Below are positions 52,172 to 62,062 of a DNA stretch of 64,000 bases, piece after piece (within the stretch, counting starts at the first letter, position 1; each line of letters starts with the position of its first letter). The position numbers and the translations under genes are program-made. The DNA is from Pseudomonadota bacterium (GTDB taxonomy: Bacteria > Campylobacterota > Campylobacteria > Campylobacterales > Sulfurospirillaceae), in the NCBI GenBank assembly GCA_017860615.1, contig JAGDMU010000007.1, positions 70,534 through 134,533 on the forward strand, read 5' to 3'. The notes below the pieces were generated by a model, which did not search any database, had not been told where the DNA came from, and saw only the letters and a list, made by a program, of their open reading frames with translations.

Positions 52172-53314
52172 TTGAGGTTTTTACTCATCTATCTTGGCTC
52201 TATTTACGCCTTTATCTGCCTACTTGCATGGATGTTTTACACCATCGAGATTAAAAACTTGCATGAAAACTATGCCCTAAAAATGCGAGCCACCGCTTCT
52301 AGCATCGCGCACAAAATCGTCACCGCACACATGATGGAAGACGAGACGCTTCAAAAATGCCTTGCTAAAAACGCTCCTGAGAAATGTTTTGGTTTAGAAA
52401 AAGAGTACCAGCTCGGACTCTTTGGCGAAGGTAACGCTCCTTTGCATGTGAGCTTTTCGGAACCTATAGATTTTAGCAAAACGTTTTACCTCGAAAATGA
52501 CAGCTTTTATGCTCTTGATGAGAGCACACAAGGGCATCTTGGCATTCATACCATTGTGCTTAAGCACATCCATATCTCAAGTGCCGTGAATGCGCTACGT
52601 TCACAAGTTTTGCTCTATTTTGTACTCAGTCTTGCTTTTGCAACTCTCTTAGGCTACGTGCTTGCTAAACAATTTCTCAAACCTATCCAAGAAGAGATCA
52701 ACCATCTGGATACCTTTATCAAAGACTCAACGCATGAGCTTAATACGCCTATTACAGCGATTTTGATGAGCATTGGAACACTCAAAAATGTGGATGAAAA
52801 GAAACGTAAACGCATCGAACTCAGTGCCAAACGCATCGCAACGTTGTATGGAAATCTGAGCTACATGCTCTTGCACGACAAACAAAATGAAGAGAAAAGC
52901 GATGTCGATGTGAAAAAACTAATCTTTGAGAGAGTTGAATATTTTGCCGATTTAATGGCGAGTAAACGCATCGACCTAAGCCTTAAGCTCGAAGAAAAAA
53001 CTCTGCATATCAATGAAGAGAGCCTTATCAAACTCATCGACAACCTACTTTCAAACGCTATCAAATACAATCGTTTAGGTGGAACTATCGAAGTCTTACT
53101 CGACGTTGAAAAACTGAGCGTCAAAGACAATGGCATCGGCATAACAAGCTCCAAACTTGGCGACATCACCAAACGCTACAAACGTGCCAACTCCGATAAA
53201 GGCGGTTTTGGCATCGGTTTAGACATCGTCAATACCATCTGCAAAACCAATGGTTTTAGACTCGAAATAGACTCAAAAGAAAATGAAGGCTCAACCTTTA
53301 GTATCTACTTTTAA
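52172..53314 (+). CDS. cusS: Sensor histidine kinase of the metal-efflux cluster
   Basis: 380 residues from the TTG at 52172; no in-frame ATG lies nearer the regulator stop and this start gives a proper first membrane helix (LLIYLGSIYAFICLLAWMF). The second helix is near 145-165. Phosphoacceptor His in STHELNTPITAIL near 190, N box LIDNLLSNAIKYN near 290, and G box KGGFGIGLDIVN near 348. The sensor loop is about 105 residues. Confidence 0.87.
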   Translation: MRFLLIYLGSIYAFICLLAWMFYTIEIKNLHENYALKMRATASSIAHKIVTAHMMEDETLQKCLAKNAPEKCFGLEKEYQLGLFGEGNAPLHVSFSEPIDFSKTFYLENDSFYALDESTQGHLGIHTIVLKHIHISSAVNALRSQVLLYFVLSLAFATLLGYVLAKQFLKPIQEEINHLDTFIKDSTHELNTPITAILMSIGTLKNVDEKKRKRIELSAKRIATLYGNLSYMLLHDKQNEEKSDVDVKKLIFERVEYFADLMASKRIDLSLKLEEKTLHINEESLIKLIDNLLSNAIKYNRLGGTIEVLLDVEKLSVKDNGIGITSSKLGDITKRYKRANSDKGGFGIGLDIVNTICKTNGFRLEIDSKENEGSTFSIYF

Positions 53315-54270
53315 ACAAAACGTATCAGCCGATTTGCATCAATCTCAAAACCTATCAAATCGCCTACATTGAGGCTATCATCAAAGCTATATGCCATTAA
53401 TGTCTCATTTTCACATTCCAATGTGACTTCGTAAAAATTACCATAAAAGACTATCTCGATAATCCGTGCTTTGTGCTCAAAGTCTCTTCCTAACCGCACC
53501 GCATCCAAACGGCAATAGACCTCTTTTTCACCCTGCATAAAGCGTTTTGGCAACAGATTCATTTTTCCTAAAAAATTAGCGCAGTAGAGTGAGTTTGGAT
53601 GATTGTAAACCTCTTTGGGTGTGCCGATTTGCAAAATATCTCCACCATCCATAATGGCAATGCGATCAGAGAGGTAAAACGCGTCTTCTTTGTCATGGGT
53701 GATGAAAAGCGCTGTGATGCCAAAGAGTTTGATCATCTCTTTAAGCTCTGCCCTTAAAATGGCTCTTAGCTCGGTGTCGATGTTACTCAGTGGCTCATCC
53801 AAGAGGAGAATTTTGGGCTTATCCAAAATGGCGCGAGCAAGGGCGACACGTTGTTGTTGACCACCGCTGATTTCATGCGGGTACTTAGAAGAGAGCGTTT
53901 CTATCTTGGTTTTTTGCATTACATGTAAAAGCTCTTCTTGACTCGCTTTGCTTCCAAAAGCAATGTTTTGAGCAATGCTCAGATGGGGTAAAAGCGCGTA
54001 GTTTTGGAAAACAATGGCGATTTCTCGCTGATTGGGTGGAAGATTGGTTTTGGCGTCATAGACGACCTTGTTGCCAATGCAAATCGTTCCACTATCAGGA
54101 TTTTCAAGACCTGATAGCATACGCAAAAGAGTGGTTTTACCACTACCGCTTCTGCCTAAAATGGTAAAAATTTCACCCTCGTTGATGGAAAAGCTAATGT
54201 CATTGGCAACACAAACACTTCCTTTGCAAAAACGTTTGTGTAAATCTTCGATGCTGACGATAGGTTTCAT
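53311..54270 (-). CDS. fbpC: Iron(III) ABC transporter ATP-binding protein (FbpC-like)
   Basis: 319 residues. Walker A GRSGSGKTT near 39, Q-loop FQNYALLPH, signature SGGQQQRVALARA near 135, and Walker B ILLLDEPLSN near 157 are all intact. The C-terminal 90 residues form the regulatory TOBE-like domain (CRLDAVRLG). Last gene of the iron-import operon; overlaps the permease by 4 bases and converges with the kinase gene by 4 bases. Confidence 0.9.
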   Translation of the reverse strand: MKPIVSIEDLHKRFCKGSVCVANDISFSINEGEIFTILGRSGSGKTTLLRMLSGLENPDSGTICIGNKVVYDAKTNLPPNQREIAIVFQNYALLPHLSIAQNIAFGSKASQEELLHVMQKTKIETLSSKYPHEISGGQQQRVALARAILDKPKILLLDEPLSNIDTELRAILRAELKEMIKLFGITALFITHDKEDAFYLSDRIAIMDGGDILQIGTPKEVYNHPNSLYCANFLGKMNLLPKRFMQGEKEVYCRLDAVRLGRDFEHKARIIEIVFYGNFYEVTLECENETLMAYSFDDSLNVGDLIGFEIDANRLIRFV

Positions 54271-55829
54271 CTTCTACCTCGTACAAATTTTGAATTGAGT
54301 AATAAAACGGCAATGGCGGTTGTGCCCACCAATAAAAGCGATGGGAAGGCACTTTTATAGAGTATCTCGTTGCTCGCTAATTCGTAAATGCGAATGGCGA
54401 TAGTGTCATAGTTAAAAGGTCTTAGAAGCAAGGTTGCGGGAAGCTCTTTGGCAAGGTCGATGTAGAGTATCAAAAAACCACTGAGCAAATAAGGTCGCAT
54501 CAAAGGCAGATAGACCCTAAAAATACGCTCAAATTCATCTGTTCCAAAAACCTTTGTCGCATCGTCAATACTTTTATCTATCTTACTAAATCCGTTTTCA
54601 ACCGAGCCTATGCTTGCAGCAAAATAACGCGTCAAATAAGCAAAAACCAGCGCAACAAAAGAGCCACCAAGGAGTACTTTCCCCACACTTTGGTCGATAA
54701 AATTGGTGAGAAGCAAAATGCCAATGCCCACAATTGCCCCTGGAATGGAGTAACCCAGCATGGAGAGTTTTTGACTCAGCACGCCAAGCCTGCTTGGGTA
54801 AAACCGTGAAGCATAGACCATCATAAACGCTAAAGCGATAATCGCCAAAGATGAGAAAATATTGAGACTAAGGGTGCGGTAAAGATAGCTCAAAGCGCCC
54901 CAATCAAGGGTATTAAAATCGAGATAAAACCAGTATAAAAGTACCCCTATAGGGATAAAGAGCGTAAAGGTGCTTATGACAAAAGAAACCCCGAAAGCTA
55001 GTGCGTTGCGCCAACCTTGAAGGCGAATTTTAGGCGCTTTATTACTGCTGTGCGTTGAACTGATAAAACGAAATTTGGCTCTAAACCTAGACTCTGCAAA
55101 CATGATAGTAAAAACCATGATGAGCATAATAATCGAAAGGTTAATCGCTTCACTCAAATTGCCATACCCAAACCAACTTTTAAAAATGCCCACACTAAAG
55201 GTATCGACACCAAAGTACGCCACTGTTCCATAGTCACTGAGCACTTCCATCACGGCAAGCACAAGCCCCGCAAAAATGGCAGGGTACGCCAAAGGCAGAT
55301 AGACGGTGAAAAAGGCTTTGCAAAACGAGAGCTGTTTGAGAGAAACCAGTTCAACCACCGTTGAAGAGATGGAGGCAAATGAGACACGTGCCAAAATGAA
55401 GACATAGGGAAACATTGCAAAAGAGAGAATTGCCGTAACGCCGTAAATATTTAAGATGTCAAGTTTAACTTTGGGCTGAGAGAGAAGGGTGGCTAAGATG
55501 CCATGAAACTCAAAAAACCCCACATAACTGTACCCTAAGATGTAGGCAGGAAATGCCAAAGGAAGTACAAATGTTAGGCTAAAAAATCGACTTCCAAAAT
55601 ACTCAAATCGCGCACTCATAAACGCTGTGCTGATGCCTAAAAAAAGCACTAAAAATGCTGTTCCAAACAGCACAAAAGCCGTATTTTTAAAGTAGAGTAC
55701 TAGCTCGGAAAGGTTGATCGAAGTCACCCCAAAATCGTTCTGTACGATAAAGTAGATGACAAGCGATAAAATGGGAAGAGAGATTACCAGCCCCAAAAGA
55801 GGGGCTAGTAAGTGTTTAAACTTTTGCAT
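54267..55829 (-). CDS. fbpB: Iron(III) ABC transporter permease (FbpB-like, fused double permease)
   Basis: 520 residues with about 12 membrane segments, corresponding to two permease cores in tandem. An EAA-like loop appears in each half (SFCKAFFTVYLPLAYPAIFAG near 165 and EFERIFRVYLPLMRPYLLSG near 440), where the ATPase docks. Its first codon overlaps the last base of the binding-protein gene. Confidence 0.9.
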   Translation of the reverse strand: MQKFKHLLAPLLGLVISLPILSLVIYFIVQNDFGVTSINLSELVLYFKNTAFVLFGTAFLVLFLGISTAFMSARFEYFGSRFFSLTFVLPLAFPAYILGYSYVGFFEFHGILATLLSQPKVKLDILNIYGVTAILSFAMFPYVFILARVSFASISSTVVELVSLKQLSFCKAFFTVYLPLAYPAIFAGLVLAVMEVLSDYGTVAYFGVDTFSVGIFKSWFGYGNLSEAINLSIIMLIMVFTIMFAESRFRAKFRFISSTHSSNKAPKIRLQGWRNALAFGVSFVISTFTLFIPIGVLLYWFYLDFNTLDWGALSYLYRTLSLNIFSSLAIIALAFMMVYASRFYPSRLGVLSQKLSMLGYSIPGAIVGIGILLLTNFIDQSVGKVLLGGSFVALVFAYLTRYFAASIGSVENGFSKIDKSIDDATKVFGTDEFERIFRVYLPLMRPYLLSGFLILYIDLAKELPATLLLRPFNYDTIAIRIYELASNEILYKSAFPSLLLVGTTAIAVLLLNSKFVRGRR

Positions 55830-56848
55830 TATCTCCAGTTTGCCTTTGTCGCGATTTCAACCGCTTTTTTGGTGTATTTGCCTACTTCTGAAAGAGGTAG
55901 TGTGTCCTCTTTAAATGTTCCAAACGTTGCTACTGTTCCAGAAGCTTTAACAGCAGGGTTCGCTGGATACTCGTGGTTAGCTTCGGCAAAGAGTGTTTGT
56001 GCCTCAACGCTACTTAAAAACTCGATCAATTTAATGGCATTCTCTTTGTTTTTAGCATACTTTGTCACACCTGCACCACTGATGTTGATGTGCGTACCTT
56101 CTGCTTTTTGTGCAGGGAAGAACAGCTTAACACTTTTAGCGATTTCAACATCTTTTGGATCTTTACTGTTCAGCATTATGCCTAAATAATAAGTATTGAC
56201 AATCGCTAAGTCACCCTCTCCACTTGCCACTGCTTTGATTTGATCTCTATCGTTTCCTTTTGGATCTCTGGCAAAATTGGCGACCAACCCTTTAGCAAAT
56301 TCTAGCGCTTTAGCTTCACCATGATTGGCGATAATAGACGCTAAAAGCGATTTATTGTACGAATTAGAAGAGGTACGGGTAAGAAGCTTACCTTTAAATT
56401 TAGGATCGCTCAGATCAAGGTAGCTTCCCAGCTCTTTTTCAGAAAGTTTCTCTGGATTGTACACAAAAATACGCGCACGTTTTGTAAGACCAAACCATTC
56501 ACTGTCATTGTCTCGTAAATGCGCTGGAATGTTTGCATTTAACGTTTTGGAGTCAATTTTTTGAAGTAAACCCTCCTCTTTGGCTTCATATAAATTGCCA
56601 ATATCTGAAGTAATGAGCATATCAGCAGGGCTGTTTGCTCCTTCTATTTTCAGCTTTGAGACCAGCTCTTCCGCTTTGGCGGTAATGACATTGACTTTAA
56701 TGCCACTTTTTTCTTCAAATGCCTTAAATAGGGCTTTATCACTATCGTAATGGCGGTGTGAATAGACGTTTATTTCGCTTGCAAGTGCAAAACTAGAAGC
56801 GATGCTAAGTCCCAAAAATGCTTTTAAAAGCGTAGATGAAATCCTCAT
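55829..56848 (-). CDS. fbpA: Iron(III)-binding periplasmic protein (FbpA-like)
   Basis: 339 residues with a signal peptide (FLGLSIASSFALA). The mature start EINVYSHRHYDSD, the hinge region DMLITSDIGNLY and the iron-ligand tyrosine pair in VNTYYLGIM near 222 are typical of FbpA/FutA. First gene of the operon. A candidate Fur box lies about 60 bases upstream. Confidence 0.9.
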   Translation of the reverse strand: MRISSTLLKAFLGLSIASSFALASEINVYSHRHYDSDKALFKAFEEKSGIKVNVITAKAEELVSKLKIEGANSPADMLITSDIGNLYEAKEEGLLQKIDSKTLNANIPAHLRDNDSEWFGLTKRARIFVYNPEKLSEKELGSYLDLSDPKFKGKLLTRTSSNSYNKSLLASIIANHGEAKALEFAKGLVANFARDPKGNDRDQIKAVASGEGDLAIVNTYYLGIMLNSKDPKDVEIAKSVKLFFPAQKAEGTHINISGAGVTKYAKNKENAIKLIEFLSSVEAQTLFAEANHEYPANPAVKASGTVATFGTFKEDTLPLSEVGKYTKKAVEIATKANWR

Positions 56849-56908
56849 AATACTTGTCCTTGTACTTAATTTTGTGACGGAAGCATAGTATAAAACTCTT
56901 TAACAAGT

Positions 56909-56929
56909 CATAATAACCATTATCAATTA
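56909..56929. promoter_or_regulatory. Candidate Fur box upstream of fbpABC
   Basis: CATAATAACCATTATCAATTA resembles the Fur consensus (alternating GATAAT / ATTATC), with an AATAACCATTATC core. The position between the divergent fbpA and sodC genes fits iron repression of the importer and possibly an effect on sodC. Confidence 0.5.
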
Positions 56930-57107
56930 AAAAGTTAAAGTTTATTTTATTTTTTCGTCATATTTCTCAATACTAAATTTTAGGTCATACCTTTTTTGAT
57001 CCAAACCAAGCACAGACTTAGCCTACGCAACTACTCTTAAATTGTTAAATAAACCTTAAATACCTTGGAGTAGAATGGGTACAATTTCAAATCTTTAGGA
57101 GGAACTC

Positions 57108-57638
57108 ATGATTAAAAAGCTCTCTTTAGCACTTATCGTAGCGACGCTTCCCCTCTCCCTTTTTGCCGCTGAAACGAAAGTAACCCTCAACCTTGCAACA
57201 GCCAATGGCGCTGGTGAAAAAATTGGTGAAGTTACCATTTCTGAAACAAAATACGGTCTGGTATTTACCCCTTCTTTAAAAGGTGTTCCTACGGGAATCC
57301 ACGGTTTTCACGTCCATGCAAATCCTAGTTGTGAACCCTCAAAAGCGACCGATGGAAAAGTCACACCCGCAGGCGCGGCAGGTGGGCATTTTGACCCAAA
57401 AGCAACCAATGCACACAAAGGTCCTTACAGTGATGAAGGTCATCTAGGCGATCTTCCTGCGCTTTATGCCGATGCAAATGGTGACATTACAACGCCTGTT
57501 CTTGCTCCAAGACTCACCTCACTGGATCAAATCAAAGAACACGCTTTGATGCTTCACGCAGGAGGAGACAACCACTCTGACCATCCAGCAATGCTTGGCG
57601 GTGGTGGCGCTCGTGTCGCATGTGGTGTTATCAAATAA
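57108..57638 (+). CDS. sodC: Periplasmic Cu/Zn superoxide dismutase
   Basis: 176 residues with a signal peptide ([12 protein letters not shown]). Copper ligands in [11 protein letters not shown] near 65, zinc-loop histidines and Asp in [26 protein letters not shown] near 88-112, and [15 protein letters not shown] near 148 are all conserved; cysteines for the structural disulfide are present. Converts superoxide to peroxide in the periplasm. Monocistronic with a terminator. Confidence 0.94.
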   Translation: MIKKLSLALIVATLPLSLFAAETKVTLNLATANGAGEKIGEVTISETKYGLVFTPSLKGVPTGIHGFHVHANPSCEPSKATDGKVTPAGAAGGHFDPKATNAHKGPYSDEGHLGDLPALYADANGDITTPVLAPRLTSLDQIKEHALMLHAGGDNHSDHPAMLGGGGARVACGVIK

Positions 57639-57651
57639 CTTCACTCTCAAA

Positions 57652-57671
57652 GGGAGGAGAAAGCTCCTCTC
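57652..57671 (+). terminator. Terminator of sodC
   Basis: An 8-bp stem with one G-T pair (GGGAGGAG / CTCCTCTC) and loop AAAG, 14 bases after the stop, followed by TTTACTCTCTTTT. Confidence 0.65.
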
Positions 57672-57814
57672 TTTACTCTCTTTTACTCCCACTTTTCCTT
57701 ATACTCTTATCGTACAATCATTACATTTTTTTCGTCTATATTCCTTTTCTTAAAATGATCTTTCCTTCAAAAATAAACTTCAAATTTTATACATTACTAT
57801 TTTTATAAACTTAC

Positions 57815-57843
57815 TTGACAATACACTACTAAAATGCTATTAT
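57815..57843 (+). promoter_or_regulatory. Sigma70 promoter of the sulfate-assimilation operon
   Basis: TTGACA at 57815-57820 and TATTAT at 57838-57843 with exactly 17 bases between. Predicted leader is about 18 nt, just enough for the AAAGGAGG ribosome-binding site. The stretch 57672-57814 is AT rich and shows no gene. Confidence 0.7.
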
Positions 57844-57867
57844 TCTCAAAATTAAAAAGGAGGCAAC

Positions 57868-58095
57868 ATGGTAGAGCACAAAAAACGTAGCATCGCTAAA
57901 GCGATCTCATGGAGAACACTCGGAACGGTTGACACCATGTTGATCAGTTTTATCGTCACAGGAAGTCCACTTGCTGCCGTTTCTATCGGTGCATTTGAGC
58001 TTATCACCAAAACATTGCTATACTATTTCCATGAAAGAGCATGGAATAAGATCGATTTCGGTCGTGAGAAAAAAGAGCCAGAGTATCAAATATGA
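57868..58095 (+). CDS. DUF2061 membrane protein
   Basis: 75 residues. Two membrane segments (LGTVDTMLISFIVTGSPLAAVSI, then the FELITKTLLYYFHER motif) and a basic start (KKRSIAKAISWR) match DUF2061. The family is found next to sulfate-assimilation genes, and here it starts the operon, overlapping cysH by 4 bases. Its biochemical role is not known to me; help with sulfate or sulfite movement is a guess from position. Confidence 0.85.
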   Translation: MVEHKKRSIAKAISWRTLGTVDTMLISFIVTGSPLAAVSIGAFELITKTLLYYFHERAWNKIDFGREKKEPEYQI

Positions 58096-58787
58096 GCCAA
58101 ACATACGAAATTAAGGTCGCAGAAGCGATCAACACACTGAAAGAACTCGTCGGAGCCAAAGCGCTTAAAGTCACATTGGCATTTAGCCATCAAAGTGAAG
58201 ATGCCATCAATATCTCACTGGCGCAAAAAGCGGGGATTTATTTTGATGTGTTTACACTTGAAACCCATAAGCTTTTTGATGAATCATTAGCGTATGAAAA
58301 AGAGATTGAAACGTTTTTTGGCGTAGAGATCAAACGCTTTAGCGCAAGCGATGAACAGATCAAAGACTTGGAAGAAAAAGTCGGAGAATACGGCATTTTT
58401 GATGACATTAACCTTCGCAAAGAGTGCTGTCATGTTCGCAAACTCATCCCTTTAGCCCATGCACTTAAGGGGTATGATGGCTGGATCAGCGGTATTCGCA
58501 TCGCACAGTCCATCACAAGAAGCGACACCAAATTGGTCGAGTTTGATGGTAAGTTTGAACTATTAAAATTCAACCCACTTGCCTACTTTAGCGATGAAGA
58601 GGTTGAACGTTATATGCGTGAAAACAGCATTCCTCAAAATGCTTTATACGCTAAAGGCTTTAAAAGCATCGGCTGTAAACCCTGTACACGCGCCATCAAA
58701 GAAGGCGAAGATATCAGAGCGGGCAGATGGTGGTGGGAGAACCCAGAACATAAAGAGTGCGGATTGCATCTGCATAAAAAGGATTAA
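58092..58787 (+). CDS. cysH: Adenylyl-sulfate reductase (assimilatory)
   Basis: 231 residues. The PAPS/APS reductase fold includes [10 protein letters not shown] near 37. The cysteine pairs CC (KECCHVRK near 113) and CxxC (GCKPCTRA near 194) bind a [4Fe-4S] cluster, which marks an APS-using rather than a PAPS-using enzyme. The catalytic C-terminal Cys is in HKECGLHLH. Makes sulfite from APS. Second gene of the operon. Confidence 0.91.
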   Translation: MSQTYEIKVAEAINTLKELVGAKALKVTLAFSHQSEDAINISLAQKAGIYFDVFTLETHKLFDESLAYEKEIETFFGVEIKRFSASDEQIKDLEEKVGEYGIFDDINLRKECCHVRKLIPLAHALKGYDGWISGIRIAQSITRSDTKLVEFDGKFELLKFNPLAYFSDEEVERYMRENSIPQNALYAKGFKSIGCKPCTRAIKEGEDIRAGRWWWENPEHKECGLHLHKKD

Positions 58788-58791
58788 TCTA

Positions 58792-59670
58792 ATGGATCAT
58801 TTAGACAGACTTGAAGCTCAGAGTATCTATATTTTGCGAGAAGCGTATCGAAGCTTCCCAAACCTTGCCATGCTTTGGAGCATCGGTAAAGATAGCACGG
58901 TACTGTTGTGGCTCACACGAAAAGCATTTTTTGGACATGTACCTTACCCATTGGTACACATTGACACAGCGTTTAAAATCCCTGAAATGATCAAATACCG
59001 CGATGAAATTGCCGTACAGTGGGATTTAAACCTTGTGGTTGGACAAAATAAAGAAGCCTTGGCGAAGGGTGAAACCTTTGTGAATGGGTTGGATAGACTG
59101 AGTTGTTGTAAAAAGCTCAAAAGTGATGCGCTCAAATATACACTTGATGGTACATGGGCACGTCGCAAATGGAACCCTTATAAAAAAGTATGGGAAGATG
59201 AGTTAAACGGAGCACCTTATACAGGCGTTATCGTGGGTGTTAGGGCTGATGAAGAGGGAAGCCGCTCAAAAGAGCGCGTCTTTTCTGCACGTGATGAAAA
59301 GAGCGAATGGGATGCCAGTACGCAACCACCAGAGCTGTGGAACCAGTACAAAACAGACTTTGCGCCAGGTACACATGTGCGCATTCATCCACTTTTGGAG
59401 TGGACGGAGCTAAACATTTGGGAGTACATTGAGAGGGAAAATATTCCTATCATTTCACTCTACTTTAATAACGGCAATGGCAAACGCTACCGTTCTTTAG
59501 GATGTTTTCCATGTACAGCGCCTGTGGATTCAGAAGCGCGTAACCCAAAAGAGATTATTGAAGAACTAACCTCTGGAAAGTTCAAAGACATTGCAGAACG
59601 CTCAGGTCGTGCCCAAGATAAAGATGGCGGCGGAACGTTAGAGGCACTAAGAAAAGAAGGATATATGTAA
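58792..59670 (+). CDS. cysD: Sulfate adenylyltransferase subunit 2
   Basis: 292 residues from the ATG at 58792. PP-loop ATP pyrophosphatase motif [13 protein letters not shown] near 28 and the conserved [18 protein letters not shown] region near 145; the CFPCTAPV motif near 240 is typical. Joins ATP and sulfate to APS together with CysN. Its last base is the first base of cysN. Confidence 0.93.
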   Translation: MDHLDRLEAQSIYILREAYRSFPNLAMLWSIGKDSTVLLWLTRKAFFGHVPYPLVHIDTAFKIPEMIKYRDEIAVQWDLNLVVGQNKEALAKGETFVNGLDRLSCCKKLKSDALKYTLDGTWARRKWNPYKKVWEDELNGAPYTGVIVGVRADEEGSRSKERVFSARDEKSEWDASTQPPELWNQYKTDFAPGTHVRIHPLLEWTELNIWEYIERENIPIISLYFNNGNGKRYRSLGCFPCTAPVDSEARNPKEIIEELTSGKFKDIAERSGRAQDKDGGGTLEALRKEGYM

Positions 59671-61043
59671 TGCAAAGACTCAATATTGTCATCACAGGAC
59701 ACGTCGATCACGGTAAAAGTACGCTCATCGGGCGTCTGCTTGCCGATACCGACTCATTGCCACAAGGAAAACTAGAGAGTGTGAAAAAGATGTGTGAAAA
59801 CAACGCACGTCCCTTTGAGTATGCCTTCTTGCTTGACGCACTTGCCGATGAGCAAAAGCAAGGCATTACGATTGATAGCGCGCGTGTCTTTTTTCAAAGT
59901 AAAAAACGAGAGTACATCATCATTGATGCCCCTGGTCACATCGAATTTTTGAAAAACATGATCAGTGGAGCGTCTCGCGCTGAGGCGGCTTTGCTTCTTA
60001 TCGATGCCAAAGAGGGTGTGGCGGAGAACTCCAAACGGCACGGTATGTTGCTTTCACTTTTAGGCATCAAACAAGTAGCTATCGTGGTCAATAAAATGGA
60101 CTTGGTCAACTTTAGTGAAATCGCCTTTAACAAATTGAAAATCGAGTACAGCGAATACTTAGCAACATTGGGTATTAAGAGCGATATTTTCATTCCTATC
60201 AGTGCTAGAGAAGGTGTGAATCTCATCGAACATTCCAGTTCAACGCCTTGGTATAAAGGACCAACCGTTTTAGAAATTTTAGACAGTTTCAAAAGTGTCG
60301 AAGAAAAAGAGAATGACGACTTTAGAATGCCATTGCAAGACGTGTACAAGTTTACACGTGACAACGACGATAGACGCATTTATGCAGGAACCGTAACGAG
60401 TGGTGAGCTCAATGTGGGCGATGAAGTGGTTTTTTACCCTTCGCTCAAGCGCTCTAAAGTCGCCAGTATCGAGAGTTTTAACACACCTGTTAAAACCAGT
60501 GTTAAAGAGAGTGAAGCCGTTGGGTTTACACTTCAAACGCAAATTTACGTACGAAACGGTGACGTGGTCGCTCGTGCAGACCAAAGCGCTCCAAAAGTGA
60601 GTAATCGTTTTGAAGCCAACCTCTTTTGGTTGGGCGCAAAGCCGTTGGAACTTGATAAACCGTACAAGATCAAAATCGGTTCGGCACAAAGCACCATCTA
60701 TCTTGAAGAGATTAAACGCGTCATCGATGGCGATACGTTGGATCGCGCCGATGAGCCAAGTGTAGGACGTCATGAAGCAGCGTGCGTCATCTTTAGAGTG
60801 CACGACCTTTTGGCGATGGAGCTTTTTGCTGAGAACCAAAAGTTAGGTCGTTTTGTCATCGTTGATGAGTTTGATATCGCTGGTGGAGGTATCATCACCG
60901 AAGTGTTAGAGCAGTACACCAACCGTCGTACGAAAAGTTCAAGTGTTGGCAACGTGCTGGTTGACAAAGCAAGCAGTAGTGCAGATTTTGAAGAAGAGCT
61001 ATTTGCCCTACTTCGTAAACATTTTCCACATCAATTTAACTAA
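59670..61043 (+). CDS. cysN: Sulfate adenylyltransferase subunit 1 (GTPase)
   Basis: 457 residues. GTPase motifs: P-loop [12 protein letters not shown] near 8, IDAPGHIEF near 85, and NKMDLVNF near 145, followed by EF-Tu-like beta-barrel domains. No C-terminal APS-kinase (CysC) domain is fused, in agreement with the APS-type reductase next to it. Hydrolyses GTP to drive APS synthesis. Confidence 0.93.
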   Translation: MQRLNIVITGHVDHGKSTLIGRLLADTDSLPQGKLESVKKMCENNARPFEYAFLLDALADEQKQGITIDSARVFFQSKKREYIIIDAPGHIEFLKNMISGASRAEAALLLIDAKEGVAENSKRHGMLLSLLGIKQVAIVVNKMDLVNFSEIAFNKLKIEYSEYLATLGIKSDIFIPISAREGVNLIEHSSSTPWYKGPTVLEILDSFKSVEEKENDDFRMPLQDVYKFTRDNDDRRIYAGTVTSGELNVGDEVVFYPSLKRSKVASIESFNTPVKTSVKESEAVGFTLQTQIYVRNGDVVARADQSAPKVSNRFEANLFWLGAKPLELDKPYKIKIGSAQSTIYLEEIKRVIDGDTLDRADEPSVGRHEAACVIFRVHDLLAMELFAENQKLGRFVIVDEFDIAGGGIITEVLEQYTNRRTKSSSVGNVLVDKASSSADFEEELFALLRKHFPHQFN

Positions 61044-61052
61044 GGATAGTCT

Positions 61053-61259
61053 ATGAAATTAACAATAAACGGCGATACAAAAGAACTTAAAGACGGGATT
61101 AGCTTACCAGAGCTACTGATTATTGAAAACGTGGAACAACCCGATATGGTTTCTGTTCAAATCAATGACGAGTTTATAAGACAAGATGAACACACAAACG
61201 TTGTCTTAAAAGATGGCGATGAGATCAACTTTTTATATTTCATGGGAGGTGGCGCGTGA
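61053..61259 (+). CDS. hcyS: Sulfur-carrier protein for homocysteine synthesis (HcyS-like)
   Basis: 68 residues, ThiS-like ubiquitin fold. The C-terminus is Met-Gly-Gly-Gly-Ala: the diglycine that becomes a thiocarboxylate is covered by a terminal alanine. In Wolinella succinogenes HcyS the extra residue is removed by the HcyD protease before activation. Gene order with a ThiF-like enzyme and a JAMM protease supports HcyS over ThiS. Its stop overlaps the next start by 4 bases. Confidence 0.82.
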   Translation: MKLTINGDTKELKDGISLPELLIIENVEQPDMVSVQINDEFIRQDEHTNVVLKDGDEINFLYFMGGGA

Positions 61260-62062
61260 GAGATTTTAGCGATGAGGAATTAGAGCGTTATTCACGCCAC
61301 ATTATCCTTCAAGACGTGGGCATCGAAGGGCAAGAGAAGATTGCCAATTCTAAAGTTTTGGTTATCGGTGCAGGGGGACTAGGATCACCTGTAGCACTTT
61401 ACTTAGCAGCAGCAGGTGTGGGTGAGATCGGCATCGTCGATGGTGACGTGGTTGATTTAAGTAATCTTCAACGCCAAGTCATTCACACAACCGCTGATGT
61501 GAGCGTTCCTAAAGTGCTCTCTGCCAAAGCAAAGATGGAAGCGATTAACCCTAATGTCAAAGTGACCGTGTATCAGAAGTTTTTGGATGCGTCGAACATC
61601 TTAGACATCGTTAAAGGGTATGATTTTGTCATCGATGGAACGGATAATTTTTCATCCAAATTCTTGATTAACGATGCGTGTGTTTTAGCCAATGTACCTT
61701 ATTCACACGGCGGCATTTTGCGTTTTGGTGGTCAAACCATGACGATTAAACCACACGAGAGTGCATGTTACGCGTGTGTGTTTGACAGCCCTCCACCTGC
61801 GAATGCGATTCCTACCTGCTCAAGTGCGGGCATTTTAGGTGCGGTTGCAGGAATGCTAGGAACCATTCAAGCAGCAGAAGCACTCAAATACATCGTTGGT
61901 GTGGGTGACCCCCTTTACAACAGACTCTTAACCTTTGATGCGAAAAGCATGAACTTTAGAAATGTGAATTTTAAGAAAAACCCTAAGTGCCGTGTATGCG
62001 GAGGGGAAGGCATCAAAGAGATTAGAGATTACGAAGCCGTTGTATGTGAGGCAAAACTATGA
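61256..62062 (+). CDS. hcyF: ThiF/MoeB-type adenylyltransferase for the sulfur carrier (HcyF-like)
   Basis: 268 residues from a GTG overlapping the carrier stop. ATP-binding GAGGLGSPVALYLAAAGVG near 39, adenylation Asp in DGTDNFSSKFLIND near 125, active-site Cys in IPTCSSAGILG near 185, and zinc-type CRVCG near the end. Adenylates the carrier C-terminus so that sulfide can be added. Moebius MoeB function in molybdopterin synthesis is the alternative, but the neighbours favour homocysteine synthesis. Confidence 0.85.
   Translation: MRDFSDEELERYSRHIILQDVGIEGQEKIANSKVLVIGAGGLGSPVALYLAAAGVGEIGIVDGDVVDLSNLQRQVIHTTADVSVPKVLSAKAKMEAINPNVKVTVYQKFLDASNILDIVKGYDFVIDGTDNFSSKFLINDACVLANVPYSHGGILRFGGQTMTIKPHESACYACVFDSPPPANAIPTCSSAGILGAVAGMLGTIQAAEALKYIVGVGDPLYNRLLTFDAKSMNFRNVNFKKNPKCRVCGGEGIKEIRDYEAVVCEAKL

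Noticed and set aside
58579-58791. Earlier start for cysD inside cysH
   Set aside because: The upstream residues are an out-of-frame reading of cys[18 protein letters not shown] is the normal CysD start.
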